Assembly (NCBI GenBank): GCA_964582545.1
Contig: CAZOSB010000016.1
Coordinates: 1 to 55,176, forward strand
Reading direction: 5' to 3'
Source: JAVVUJ01 sp964582545
Lineage (GTDB): Bacteria; Bacillota; Clostridia; Peptostreptococcales; Anaerovoracaceae
DNA length: 55,176 nt
Part shown: one piece after another, positions 42,114 through 51,178 of the stretch
Position numbering within the stretch: position 1 is the stretch's first letter
How the letters are laid out: each line of letters begins with the position of its first letter
Position numbers and translations under genes: made by a program
The notes under the pieces: model-generated
Database searches by the model: none
Told to the model about the DNA's origin: nothing
The model's input: only the letters and a program-made list of their open reading frames with translations

Positions 42114-42685
42114 GTCAGGTAAAGAACATTTTATTAGTGGGAGTAGGCGGTCAGGGAACCATTCTGGCCAGTAAGATCCTGTCAGAGGGCTTGGTACAAT
42201 CCGGCTATGATGTAAAGATGTCAGAGATCCACGGCATGTCTCAAAGAGGTGGAAACGTGAGCACTCAAATTCGTTTTGGAGAAAAGGTGTTTTCACCCAT
42301 CGTAGGCAAAGGTGAGGCGGATATTATCGTTGCCTTTGAGAAGATGGAGGCCCTGCGGTGGATCGAATATCTGAAACCGGGTGGCAAAATGGTCATCAAT
42401 GACTTTGAGATCCCCTCCGTACCTATCCTAATGGGGATAGCAAAATACCCAGAGCAAATTTTGGAGGATTTGAGCGCAAAGGCACAGATCTCTGTATTTA
42501 AAGCAGGGGAAATCGCCTCGGAAATCGGCAACAGCAAAGGTATGAACGTGGTACTTTTAGGGGCATTGATCAAGGCGATGAACCTAGAGGATATTCAATG
42601 GGATGAGATCATCAAGGCAAATGTAAAGCCCGCTTTTGTAGACATGAATTTAGAGGCTATACGGCGTGGTATGGAAGCTGTATAG
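42110..42685 (+). CDS. iorB: Indolepyruvate:ferredoxin oxidoreductase, beta subunit
   Basis: The 191-residue protein is the gamma-domain subunit of 2-oxo acid:ferredoxin oxidoreductases: LVGVGGQGTILASKILSEGL, then SEIHGMSQRGGNVSTQIRFG. It binds CoA and completes the IorA enzyme. The start overlaps the iorA stop (ATGA). The second butyrate kinase begins 54 bases downstream. Confidence 0.94.
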   Translation: MSQVKNILLVGVGGQGTILASKILSEGLVQSGYDVKMSEIHGMSQRGGNVSTQIRFGEKVFSPIVGKGEADIIVAFEKMEALRWIEYLKPGGKMVINDFEIPSVPILMGIAKYPEQILEDLSAKAQISVFKAGEIASEIGNSKGMNVVLLGALIKAMNLEDIQWDEIIKANVKPAFVDMNLEAIRRGMEAV

Positions 42686-42739
42686 AAGTACATAATAAAT
42701 AAAGGTCAGAATAAAAAATGTTTCATATGGGAGTTCAAA

Positions 42740-43798
42740 ATGTTTAAAATTTTAGTGATTAATCCCGGATCTACCTCTACAAAGATTGCACTTTATGAAG
42801 ATGAAAAACCTCTTTTTACAGAATCCATAGAACATGATGGGGATGAATTGGGCAAATTCAATAAGATTACAGACCAATTTGACTATCGAAAAGGTCTGGT
42901 TGTAGATACTTTAAAATCTAAGGGATACAGTGTGGAAGAGCTATCGGCAGTCATAGGCAGAGGCGGTTTGGTGTCCAATCTGAAGACGGGAGGCTACTTG
43001 GTAGACAGCAAACTAGCAGAGGCATTACAATCAGAAGAAACCCCTGCTCACGCTTCTAATTTGGGTGGACTCATAGCCAAGAGTATAGCGGAGCCAGTCG
43101 GGTTACCTGCCTTGATTTATGATGCGGTTACTTCCGGTGAACTCAGCGAAATTGCACGCATAACGGGAATTCCCAACGTAATCCGACAAAGCTACTGCCA
43201 CGCCTTAAACAGCCGCGCAACGGCTATTAAATATTCCAAGTCCATGGGTAAAAAGTATGAGGACATGAAGTTCCTAGTGGCCCATCTGGGGGGTGGTGTA
43301 TCCATCAGTGCTCATAAGGGAGGAAAAATCATCGACTCTCTATCTGACGATGACGGGCAGTTCTCACCGGAAAGGTCCGGTAGCGTTCCTTTGCTCAACG
43401 TTATCGACCTCTGCTATTCCGGCAAGTATTCGAAGGATGAGATGAAAAAAATGATTCGAGGTAAAGGGGGAATGTACGCTCATCTGGGTACCAGCGATTG
43501 TAGGGTCATAGAAAAGCGCATAGATGAGGGGGATGAAAAGGCTAAGATCGTCTTTGAAGCGCAAGCTTATCAGATTGCCAAGGGCATCGGTGTGTTGGCA
43601 CCTATCATGAAGGGTCAGGTGGATGCCATCATTCTGACGGGTGGTGTGGCTCACTCCAAACGCTTGACAGACATGATTACAGAATATGTGGAGTTTATCG
43701 CTCCTGTGAAAGTTTGGCCGGGAGAGAATGAGATGGAAGCTCTGGCCTTAGGTGCATTGCGTATATTACGAAAGGAAGAAGCGGCAAAAACACTATAA
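42740..43798 (+). CDS. buk: Butyrate kinase family protein (copy 2)
   Basis: The 352-residue protein is closely related to the product at 34108, with VINPGSTSTKIALYED, QSYCHALNSRATA, AHLGGGVSISAHKGG and SPERSGSVPLLNVID. It should form ATP from an acyl phosphate. It closes the aminotransferase-ptb-iorAB set, so it probably acts on the acyl group generated by IorAB. Two copies 8 kb apart suggest division of labour by substrate or regulation. A strong hairpin follows at once. Confidence 0.9.
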   Translation: MFKILVINPGSTSTKIALYEDEKPLFTESIEHDGDELGKFNKITDQFDYRKGLVVDTLKSKGYSVEELSAVIGRGGLVSNLKTGGYLVDSKLAEALQSEETPAHASNLGGLIAKSIAEPVGLPALIYDAVTSGELSEIARITGIPNVIRQSYCHALNSRATAIKYSKSMGKKYEDMKFLVAHLGGGVSISAHKGGKIIDSLSDDDGQFSPERSGSVPLLNVIDLCYSGKYSKDEMKKMIRGKGGMYAHLGTSDCRVIEKRIDEGDEKAKIVFEAQAYQIAKGIGVLAPIMKGQVDAIILTGGVAHSKRLTDMITEYVEFIAPVKVWPGENEMEALALGALRILRKEEAAKTL

Positions 43799-43818
43799 AT
43801 ATATTGAATATTCCCTTG

Positions 43819-43851
43819 ACACTCCCATATACTGTATGGGGGTGTATTTTT
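43819..43851 (+). terminator. Terminator of the ior-buk genes, overlapping the next ribosome site
   Basis: ACACTCCCATA (43819-43829) pairs with TATGGGGGTGT (43835-43845) over 11 positions with one G-U pair, around a TACTG loop, and a T5 run follows (43847-43851). The right arm contains GGGGGTG (43838-43844), the ribosome site of the gene whose ATG is at 43852. Confidence 0.75.
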
Positions 43852-44379
43852 ATGAAGATGAAATTAGAAAAGTTTATCCTTTGGGGAATCTTATTTACTT
43901 CCATAGTAGGAACCTTGATGCATTTCGTATACGAATGGTCAGGAAACAACAAACTTGTGGGATATATTGCACCTGTCAATGAGAGCACATGGGAACATTT
44001 AAAATTACTATTTTGGCCTATGTTAATCTATTGTGTGGTAGGGTATTTTTTATCAAAGAAAAAATGTGACTATTTCTGGGTAGCGCTCTTTAAGGGATTG
44101 GTAACTGGTCTTTTGTCTATCATAATCATTTTCTATACCTATTCCGGAATTTTAGGTACCAATGTCCTCTGGATGGATATTTTATTGTTTTATATCAGCG
44201 TTGTCATTGCTTTTTTAAGCTTTTATAGGAAGCTTGAAAATCCTGATTCTGGGATTTTAGGCAACTTTAATGAAACAACCCAGAACAGAATTGCACAAAT
44301 TGGAATACTTTTATTAATCATATGCTTTATTTATTTTACCAATTACCCACCTGATGTAGGGTTATTTTTAAGTAAGTGA
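43852..44379 (+). CDS. Integral membrane protein, DUF6512-like
   Basis: About 175 residues with five or six predicted membrane helices. NESTWEHLKLLFWPML after the first helix is characteristic of a small Firmicutes family of unknown function (DUF6512-like by recollection). The ORF can start further upstream at TTG 43804, but that stretch overlaps the terminator hairpin, so ATG 43852 is preferred, with GGGGGTG seven bases before it. Its last 12 bases overlap the 3' end of the convergent decarboxylase gene. No function can be given. Confidence 0.7.
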   Translation: MKMKLEKFILWGILFTSIVGTLMHFVYEWSGNNKLVGYIAPVNESTWEHLKLLFWPMLIYCVVGYFLSKKKCDYFWVALFKGLVTGLLSIIIIFYTYSGILGTNVLWMDILLFYISVVIAFLSFYRKLENPDSGILGNFNETTQNRIAQIGILLLIICFIYFTNYPPDVGLFLSK

Positions 44380-45858
44380 TGTGCACTCATCCTTTCCTAC
44401 AAACACCTCTCCATCTGCGGTTACACCCATGACTTTTTCTCCCGCATGACGGAGAGAAAGAATATAGTCTACCAATTCCTTTGTTAACACTTCCCCGGGA
44501 CATGCGATGGGTATTCCTGGGGGATAGGGAATGAGAGATGTGGCACAGATGCCACCCACGCTATCTTTTAGCATCACTTTGTATTTTACCTTTGGAACGT
44601 CTTTTAAGACCAATGGTTGGGAAAATACTGCCGTTGGTTTTTTATCTATAAAATGTCCATCGATATTAAACGATGATTCTGAAACTTCACGGCTGATGTC
44701 CTCTAAAGCATCGGAAAGTGCCACAAAGTGCTGACGCGTGTTTCCTATGCCGGACATGGCCATGACTAGATCACCGGCTACCAGCTCAGTGTAAATATTG
44801 TAGTTTTTGATTAAAATTTCTTCCAACTGCAAGCCGGGCAAGCCTATAGACTGAAAAGAAAAGTTCATCTTTGTTTCGTCCAAGAAATATTTGTCTTTTT
44901 CTTCAGTAAATTGTTTATTATTCTTTAATATGGATAAATTCTTTATTTCACTACAACGACCATAGAAGTAATTTAAATTTTGCCTCCATTCTTCCATCAG
45001 CTCCTTTCCATAGGTTTTTAAGATGTCTGCAGTAATATCTAAAGAAGCCATCAGAATATAGGAAGGGCTGGTGCTTTGTATCACCTGAAGCTGATCTTCT
45101 AAGACGTCCAAATCCACTCGACCGCTGCTGACAGCATCCTTGCTTACGTTTAATAAGGCACTTTGTGTCATGGAAGACAGGGTTTTGTGTATGCTGTTGA
45201 CCACCATGTCTGCGCCCAAGTCCAAAGCTGATGCCTGTTTATTTAAAAAATGCAGGTGCGCCCCATGTGCTTCATCAATTATTAGAGTTTTCCCGTGTTT
45301 ATGAATCAATGCGACTATGGCTTGCACGTCGCTGCAGACTCCATAATAATTGGGGCTGGGTAAAATGACAGCTTGGGCATCGGGATGCTTTTCCAATAAC
45401 CGTTCGATCTCTTCTACTGCAATGTGACCAGAGATGTGATATTCTTCTAACAGAGTGGGATAGGCGTAGATGGGAGTAATCCCACCCAAGGAAAGAGCAT
45501 TAAACACGGATTTATGGCAATTTCGAGCCATAATTAATTTTCCGCCTCGGTCAACAGACGCCAGAATGCTTGCAATAATGCCACCACTGGTTCCGTTAAT
45601 CAATAAGTAAGATTTTCCAGAATCGTAAAGATGCTCATATTTCTCAGCGCAATCCTTTAAAATTCCTTCTTGTTGAAAGAGATTATCTGCGCCTGGAATT
45701 TCCGTAATATCCATACTTAAAAAATCGTGAAAAAAATCGTAATATCCAAATCTTTTATAAAATTCTGAGCCTTTGTGACCTGGCATATGGAAAGAAATAG
45801 CGTTTTTAGCTTGATGAGATTTTAAAAAATTATACAATGATTTAGAATTATTTACCAT
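44368..45858 (-). CDS. Orn/Lys/Arg decarboxylase family PLP enzyme
   Basis: The 496-residue protein has the group III decarboxylase core without the N-terminal wing domain: SFHMPGHKGSEF, NGTSGGIIASI, IDEAHGAHLHFL, the PLP lysine K225 in NSIHKTLSSMTQ, and the C-terminal YPPGIPIACPGE. Members decarboxylate arginine, lysine or ornithine, or have unknown amino acid substrates (YaaO-like). It stands alone, transcribed toward the DUF6512-like gene. If it used ornithine it would compete with the aminomutase route, but specificity cannot be told. Confidence 0.87.
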   Translation of the reverse strand: MVNNSKSLYNFLKSHQAKNAISFHMPGHKGSEFYKRFGYYDFFHDFLSMDITEIPGADNLFQQEGILKDCAEKYEHLYDSGKSYLLINGTSGGIIASILASVDRGGKLIMARNCHKSVFNALSLGGITPIYAYPTLLEEYHISGHIAVEEIERLLEKHPDAQAVILPSPNYYGVCSDVQAIVALIHKHGKTLIIDEAHGAHLHFLNKQASALDLGADMVVNSIHKTLSSMTQSALLNVSKDAVSSGRVDLDVLEDQLQVIQSTSPSYILMASLDITADILKTYGKELMEEWRQNLNYFYGRCSEIKNLSILKNNKQFTEEKDKYFLDETKMNFSFQSIGLPGLQLEEILIKNYNIYTELVAGDLVMAMSGIGNTRQHFVALSDALEDISREVSESSFNIDGHFIDKKPTAVFSQPLVLKDVPKVKYKVMLKDSVGGICATSLIPYPPGIPIACPGEVLTKELVDYILSLRHAGEKVMGVTADGEVFVGKDECTSLT

Positions 45859-45882
45859 GTGTACCTCGATTCAAATGTTGGT

Positions 45883-45922
45883 ATAAAACAATATCGACAT
45901 TAATAAAACAATACCGACAATA
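45883..45922. repeat. Two tandem 20-base repeats upstream of the decarboxylase gene
   Basis: ATAAAACAATATCGACATTA (45883-45902) is followed directly by ATAAAACAATACCGACAATA (45903-45922), with two differences. They lie 25-64 bases before the decarboxylase start on its promoter side and could be a tandem operator. The rest of the 380-base gap (45859-46238) is AT-rich, with one promoter at 46074. Confidence 0.7.
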
Positions 45923-46073
45923 AGAGTTCAACGAATAACTTATTTGAAAACATTGATTTTTAATAACTTGAAACTGTGATATCAGATTTACTTTTTTTAA
46001 TATTTTAAAACACTTATTTGCTAAAGTCTAGATTTATCAGCAATAATTGTCATATTACAAAATTGTGACTCGG

Positions 46074-46102
46074 TTGAATATACTCTTATAAAATGGTAGA
46101 AT
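46074..46102 (+). promoter_or_regulatory. Promoter of the GH10-like gene
   Basis: TTGAAT (46074-46079) and TAGAAT (46097-46102) are 17 bases apart. The leader to the gene is about 130 bases. Confidence 0.5.
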
Positions 46103-46238
46103 GAATATAAAGAAATTACAAAGATAATCCAATCTTTTTTGAGAAATGATTATTTTAAAGATATAATAAAATGTAAAAGTTATCTGAATTCTTTTGCATT
46201 TTTTCAATGTTTTGTACAAATTTACAAAGGAGGAAAAA

Positions 46239-47912
46239 ATGAGAAAATTTATATCAAGCTTTGTCGCAATAGTGTTGATGGCATCTGCTTTAGTTGCAGG
46301 TTTGCAAGCAACCATATATAATGATGTAGCTTTTGCTGCTTCTGATGAAGAGTTAAGAGCCGTTTGGGTACCCACGGTCTACAACCTTTCATATCCTTCG
46401 AAAACAGGTCTAAGTGTTGATGCACTGAAGCGTGAGGCGGATACCGTATTAAACAATGCCAAGGACATGGGCTTTAACGCGGTAATATTTCAAGTCAGAC
46501 CGGGTGCCGATGCTCTGTATAAGTCGAAGATTTATCCTTGGTCAAGATTGGTATCAGGAACTCAGGGAGTGGCGCCTGCCGGGGGATTTGATCCTTTACA
46601 GTATTTTATCGACGGTGCACACTCTAGGGGCATGGAACTTCATGCTTGGGTCAATCCGTATAGAGTTACCACGGGGGAATGGGAATACACTTTCCTTTCA
46701 AGCAATAACCCTGCTGTGTTATATCCGGAGTTGACGGTGAAGCATACGGATGGAAAAGTATACTTTAATCCCGGTGAACCAAAAGCCAGACAACTGGTTA
46801 TTGATGGAATTACGGAAATTGTGGATAATTATGACGTAGATGGAATTCACTTGGATGATTATTTCTATCCGGATACAAAGTTTGCCGATGAGGCCACCTA
46901 TGCTAAATATGGAGCAGGGTATAACAATATCGGTGATTGGAGACGTAGCAACAATGACGAATTGATTAAAGGAATTAACACCGCAATAAAACAAAGAGAT
47001 CCAAAGGTCGCCTTCGGAGTAAGCCCCTTTGGAGTTTGGGCCAATAAAACCAGTCATCCTTTGGGAAGTAGCACTAAAAATAATGAATCTTACTATGCTC
47101 ACTATGCGGATACTCGCAAATGGGTAAAGGAGGAGACCATCGACTATATTATGCCACAAATTTATTGGGAAATCGGGAACACTAATTCAAATTATGATAC
47201 CATTGCCAACTGGTGGACTGATGTGGTAAAAGGGACAAATGTAAAGCTTTACATAGGTATGGCTGCATACAGAGCCATCGATGCCGGAAATAACACCAGC
47301 AGTCCATGGTATAACGGCAAGGAGATGGTAAAGCAGATAAACTATAATCGTGCCAATCCTGCAATAAAGGGATATGCTATGTACGCATACCAATCTTTGA
47401 TGGCCAACAAAGGCATGTACGATGCAGTAAAGACTGCCAATAAAGCTACGGCGCCTGTAACACCTATAGTACCGCAAAAAGTCAATGCCACAGTTTCTAA
47501 AATCAAGGTTATGGTGGATGGAAAACAGAAAGAGTTTACAGCGTATAATATAGCTGGCAACAATTACTTTAAATTGAGAGATATTGCTTATACAATCAGC
47601 GGAACAGAAAAACAGTTTGAGGTAGACTGGGATCAGGGGGGTCAAACCATCAACCTATGGAATGGATCACCTTATACACCGGTAGGGGGAGAAATGAATG
47701 TGGATAAGTACGCATCCAATTCTACAGGCAGCACCACCACGGCTGATATTTACTTAGACCGAATTAAGATTCGTCTTGCTGCATATAACATTAAAAATAA
47801 CAATTACTTTAAACTGCGTGACTTAGGGCAAACTTTCAATTTTGCCACAGATTGGGATAATTCTACCAGAACCATTTATATAGATACCACAAAAGCTTAT
47901 ACGCCGGAGTAA
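46239..47912 (+). CDS. Secreted glycosyl hydrolase-like protein (GHL10/DUF187) with stalk domains
   Basis: The 557-residue protein has a signal peptide (basic RK, then a hydrophobic core, with likely cleavage after AFA at 33). A GHL10 TIM barrel follows: ELRAVWVPTVYNLSYPS, FNAVIFQVRPGADALY, LHAWVNPYRV and DGIHLDDYFYP, whose aspartates are probable catalytic residues. The C-terminal 150 residues hold two copy-like segments around NNYFKLRDIAY and NNYFKLRDLGQ, typical of copper-amine-oxidase-N-type stalk domains. It probably acts on cell wall or other glycans outside the cell. AAGGAGG is five bases before ATG 46239. Confidence 0.85.
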   Translation: MRKFISSFVAIVLMASALVAGLQATIYNDVAFAASDEELRAVWVPTVYNLSYPSKTGLSVDALKREADTVLNNAKDMGFNAVIFQVRPGADALYKSKIYPWSRLVSGTQGVAPAGGFDPLQYFIDGAHSRGMELHAWVNPYRVTTGEWEYTFLSSNNPAVLYPELTVKHTDGKVYFNPGEPKARQLVIDGITEIVDNYDVDGIHLDDYFYPDTKFADEATYAKYGAGYNNIGDWRRSNNDELIKGINTAIKQRDPKVAFGVSPFGVWANKTSHPLGSSTKNNESYYAHYADTRKWVKEETIDYIMPQIYWEIGNTNSNYDTIANWWTDVVKGTNVKLYIGMAAYRAIDAGNNTSSPWYNGKEMVKQINYNRANPAIKGYAMYAYQSLMANKGMYDAVKTANKATAPVTPIVPQKVNATVSKIKVMVDGKQKEFTAYNIAGNNYFKLRDIAYTISGTEKQFEVDWDQGGQTINLWNGSPYTPVGGEMNVDKYASNSTGSTTTADIYLDRIKIRLAAYNIKNNNYFKLRDLGQTFNFATDWDNSTRTIYIDTTKAYTPE

Positions 47913-47927
47913 TGGGAGGTAAAAATC

Positions 47928-48419
47928 ATGTATAAGGTAGGAATTATTACAGCCAGCGATATGGGATATGCAGGGAAAAGAGAAGATTTAAGCGGTCCTG
48001 CTATTGAAGAAATTATCAGTCGCTATGATGATTTTGAAGTTGCACGATATGTCATGTTGCCTGACACCGTGGAAGCACTTCGTGACGAAATGCTTTCCAT
48101 GGTGGAGGAATATTCCATAGACTTAATTTTGACTACAGGGGGGACAGGCTTTTCCAAAAGAGATGTCACCCCTGAGGCTACCCATCAAGTCATTCAAAGG
48201 GAAGCTCCCGGTATAGCGGAAGCCATGAGACAGTTCAGTCTGGAAATTACTCCCAGGGCTATGCTTTCCAGAGCTGTGGCGGGCATTAGAGGGGATACCC
48301 TCATCGTAAATATGCCCGGAAGCCCCAAGGCGATCAAGGAAACCTTAGATTATATCCTTCCATCGTTAAAACATGGGTTGGATATTTTGCAAGGGAATGA
48401 TTCCAATTGTGCGCGATAA
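47928..48419 (+). CDS. mogA: Molybdopterin adenylyltransferase-type protein
   Basis: The 163-residue protein has the MoaB/MogA/MoeA-C fold: VGIITASDMGYAGKREDLSGP, LILTTGGTGFSKRDVTPEAT, and NMPGSPKAIKETL. MogA adenylylates molybdopterin so that MoeA can insert the metal. It sits 15 bases after the GH10-like gene, probably by chance, and faces the large MoeA-Tup group on the other strand. The choice between MogA and MoaB rests on length and motif order. Confidence 0.88.
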   Translation: MYKVGIITASDMGYAGKREDLSGPAIEEIISRYDDFEVARYVMLPDTVEALRDEMLSMVEEYSIDLILTTGGTGFSKRDVTPEATHQVIQREAPGIAEAMRQFSLEITPRAMLSRAVAGIRGDTLIVNMPGSPKAIKETLDYILPSLKHGLDILQGNDSNCAR

Positions 48420-48461
48420 ATTCAAAAGAATAAGTGCTTAATCTTTATGTCTCGTGTTATT

Positions 48462-48510
48462 TACAAATAATTTTATATAAATTAATTTAGCTTATATAAA
48501 ATTATTTGTA
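48462..48510. terminator. Perfect 19-bp inverted repeat between mogA and the MOSC gene
   Basis: Bases 48462-48480 are the exact reverse complement of 48492-48510 around an 11-base loop. The arms are almost all A and T. Lying between convergent genes, it may terminate transcription in both directions, though the stem has little G or C and the T run is inside it. Confidence 0.5.
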
Positions 48511-48581
48511 TTATAAAATTTTTTAAAGTACTGCATGCCTGTGTGCAAAAGTTCAAATGCCAATCAATCCAAATAAATAAG

Positions 48582-49010
48582 TTACAGGAGCACGATTTCA
48601 TCTCCCACTTTTACGATTCCACCCTCAATCACCTTTGTAAATATACCCTCTGTAGGCATGACACAGGTGCCTGTCTGTTGCTTAATGGCACAGCCGTGAT
48701 GACATTCTTTTCCGATTTTAGAAACTTCTTGAAGTGTAGATCCAATTTTTAAGCGAGTTCCTATGGGTAGGGTCTTTAGCTCTATGCCTTCCGTGGTGAT
48801 ATTTTCAGCAAAAGCGCCAAAGCTCAGGGTCACTCCCATGGCCCTCATTTTATCAGCGCTCTCATTTGCCAAGAGGCTCACCTGTTTGATTTCATCCTTG
48901 CCACAGTGAGCATCTCCTTCAATGCCGCCGGAGATAAAATTTGCTTGTTCCACAGGTTGTTTCATTACCCCTGTTTTTTCGCTGATGTTAATTGATAGTA
49001 CTTTTGCCAT
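48582..49010 (-). CDS. MOSC domain protein
   Basis: The 142-residue protein is a stand-alone MOSC domain: GGIEGDAHCGK, SFGAFAENITTEGIEL, PIGTRLKIG, and IGKECHHGCAIKQQTG with the conserved cysteines. MOSC proteins bind molybdenum or tungsten cofactor and may carry sulfur. It follows the moeA genes on the same strand after a 128-base gap, so it may have its own promoter. The clustering supports a cofactor role. Confidence 0.88.
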   Translation of the reverse strand: MAKVLSINISEKTGVMKQPVEQANFISGGIEGDAHCGKDEIKQVSLLANESADKMRAMGVTLSFGAFAENITTEGIELKTLPIGTRLKIGSTLQEVSKIGKECHHGCAIKQQTGTCVMPTEGIFTKVIEGGIVKVGDEIVLL

Positions 49011-49138
49011 GATTTTCTCCTTTTATCTATATCCATAATTATAGTTACTGATGAAAATATAATTGTTTTCTTAATTTTTTATTCTAAAATGTATCTTAAT
49101 ATTCATTCAGGTATTCGAATAGTATTAATAGAATCAAT

Positions 49139-51160
49139 TTATTGGTTTCTACGGTATCCGCCCAATTTCTCTAATATCTTTAAGAATTCTTCACTGTCCA
49201 GAAGCCTGAGAAAAGCTTGAATGGAAGGAAGCTCTAAATATTTATTTGGAATAGCAAAATCGTAGTCTTCGTCACCGATAGGAATAAAATCCAAATCCAT
49301 GGCTTTAGAGGCGGAGTAAACTCCGATTCCTACGTCGGCACTTCCGCTTTTCACCGCGGCGGCTACTGCCATATGGGTTGTCATTTCTCTATTATATCCT
49401 AAAATGGTGCTCACCTCTATACCGGATTTTTTCAGGAGATAATCCGTCAAAATTCTGGTGCCGGAGCCTCTTTGGCGATTGACAAAGACAATTTTTTTAT
49501 TTTCTCCATTCTTTGTAACGTAAGAAGCGTTAGTTTGTGAGTGAGAGCCCCCATCCAGAGATTGACTCTCACCCAGAGAGTGACAACCGGTAAGATCTTG
49601 GATGGATTGGATGTCTTTGGGGTTGCCTTTGGGGACGATAAAACCCTGCTGTCTTTTAACGCCTTTCATTAGCATTATATCTTGATCCTTTAGATAACGT
49701 TGAATATAAGCTTCGTTGTAAACCCCCGTTTCTTCATCCAAGAGATGAATGGGTGCAATGTGGGCTTCTCCTCGTTTTAAAGCCAAAATTCCCCCCATGC
49801 TACCTACGTGAGCAGAAGATAATCTAGCACCGTCCAATCCCAGTTTTTTATGATTTTTCATCAATAGGTTATCTAAGTAATCTAAAATTAAATCGTGACT
49901 GCCGATAGACACGATGGTATTCTCTATGACTGACATAGGAGTAATCAGCTCCACCTTTACATCCTCTCCAGCCTCATTGCCCTCGCTGTTTTTAGGGATT
50001 ACCAAAAGTCCGTCTGCCTTCACTAAGGCCATGTTTACACCGGCACCGCGGTTTAAAGGGGTGGCAATCAATTTTCCGTCCACATTGCCTAACTTTACTC
50101 GAATGTATTCCCTATATTTAAGGGAGGATACGATGCGGCGCGACAAGATGGCGGTGGCTTTTTCCTTTTCCAAAAGCTGTTGTTTTTGTATAGATTGAAT
50201 GACGGGACCTACGATTTCCTCGAAAACCAAGAAAGCTGATCCAGGGTAACCGGGGACACCGATAACCGGTTTGCCGGAGATTTGACCTAGTATGGTGGGT
50301 TTTCCCGGCTTAATGGCGATGCCATGTTGAAAAACTTCCCCCAACTCCTCAATCAAATGAACCGTATAGTCCTTGCTTCCAGCGGAGGAACCTGCATTGA
50401 TAATCAATATATGATTTTTAGCAATCAGCTGTGTTATGGTCGACTTAAGTTTTTCATAATCATCCTCCACGGGGGCAACTCGGCAGGCTTCACATCCCCA
50501 ACTTTCCACGATGGCCTTAAAGGTCCAGGAATTTGTGTCAAAGGTCTTTCCTGATTCTAAGTGTTCATAAGAGTCTGTGATTTCATTGCCTGTGGGTAAA
50601 ATCCCAACTTTAACTTTTTCAAAGACTTCTACCTCTGTTATACCACTGCTTAAAACTGCACCAATATCCATCGGTCTGATTTGATGGTTTTGAGGTAGGA
50701 TCATTTCCCCAGCGACTAAATCTTCCCCAATAGGGCGAACATGCTGCCATGGGGAAGCCTGCACCATAATTTTTACCTGATTGGGTTGACCGTCAGTTCC
50801 TTTTTCTATAGAAGCAGGAATTAGATCTTCCACCATAATGACGCTATCGTAGGGATCCAAAATTAAATGTCCCGTATTGATATATTCAAAGTCAATCCCC
50901 CTGGTGAGGACTACCGGATTGGATTCATTGGCAGAAAAGGTTTTTTCTGACAGCACCATAATGCCATCCATGGCTGCTGCGTTGTGGTTTGGAGATGACA
51001 AGCGAGCAAAAACCGGTGAAGATGTGATTCTCCCCAAGGCTTGCCGTATGTCAATGCGTTCTAGTTTGATACTATTGGTCATCTTTTCAGATATATTATC
51101 AAGATAATGTTTTAAAGCTTCTTCAATATCTGTATTATTTAAATAAATAGTTCTGTCCAT
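49139..51160 (-). CDS. MoeA fused to a C-terminal substrate-binding-protein domain
   Basis: The 673-residue protein has a MoeA part (about 1-420: NHNAAAMDGIMV, VGILPTGNEI, INAGSSAGSKDYT, GKPVIGVPGYPGSAF) and a PBP-like domain (about 430-660: HVGSMGGILALKRGEAHIAP, VNRQRGSGTRILTDYLL, AVKSGSADVGIGV). The second part resembles the sensing domain of ModE- or LysR-like proteins and is found in other clostridial MoeA fusions. The enzyme should insert molybdate or tungstate; the extra domain may bind the oxyanion or a related ligand. It lies 18 bases after a second, ordinary moeA. Confidence 0.88.
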   Translation of the reverse strand: MDRTIYLNNTDIEEALKHYLDNISEKMTNSIKLERIDIRQALGRITSSPVFARLSSPNHNAAAMDGIMVLSEKTFSANESNPVVLTRGIDFEYINTGHLILDPYDSVIMVEDLIPASIEKGTDGQPNQVKIMVQASPWQHVRPIGEDLVAGEMILPQNHQIRPMDIGAVLSSGITEVEVFEKVKVGILPTGNEITDSYEHLESGKTFDTNSWTFKAIVESWGCEACRVAPVEDDYEKLKSTITQLIAKNHILIINAGSSAGSKDYTVHLIEELGEVFQHGIAIKPGKPTILGQISGKPVIGVPGYPGSAFLVFEEIVGPVIQSIQKQQLLEKEKATAILSRRIVSSLKYREYIRVKLGNVDGKLIATPLNRGAGVNMALVKADGLLVIPKNSEGNEAGEDVKVELITPMSVIENTIVSIGSHDLILDYLDNLLMKNHKKLGLDGARLSSAHVGSMGGILALKRGEAHIAPIHLLDEETGVYNEAYIQRYLKDQDIMLMKGVKRQQGFIVPKGNPKDIQSIQDLTGCHSLGESQSLDGGSHSQTNASYVTKNGENKKIVFVNRQRGSGTRILTDYLLKKSGIEVSTILGYNREMTTHMAVAAAVKSGSADVGIGVYSASKAMDLDFIPIGDEDYDFAIPNKYLELPSIQAFLRLLDSEEFLKILEKLGGYRRNQ

Positions 51161-51178
51161 CCTATCTCCTCCTGTGCT

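Noticed and set aside
43816..43821. TTGACA just before the DUF6512-like gene as a promoter -35 box
   Set aside because: No -10 box stands 16-18 bases downstream; that position falls in the G-rich arm of the terminator.
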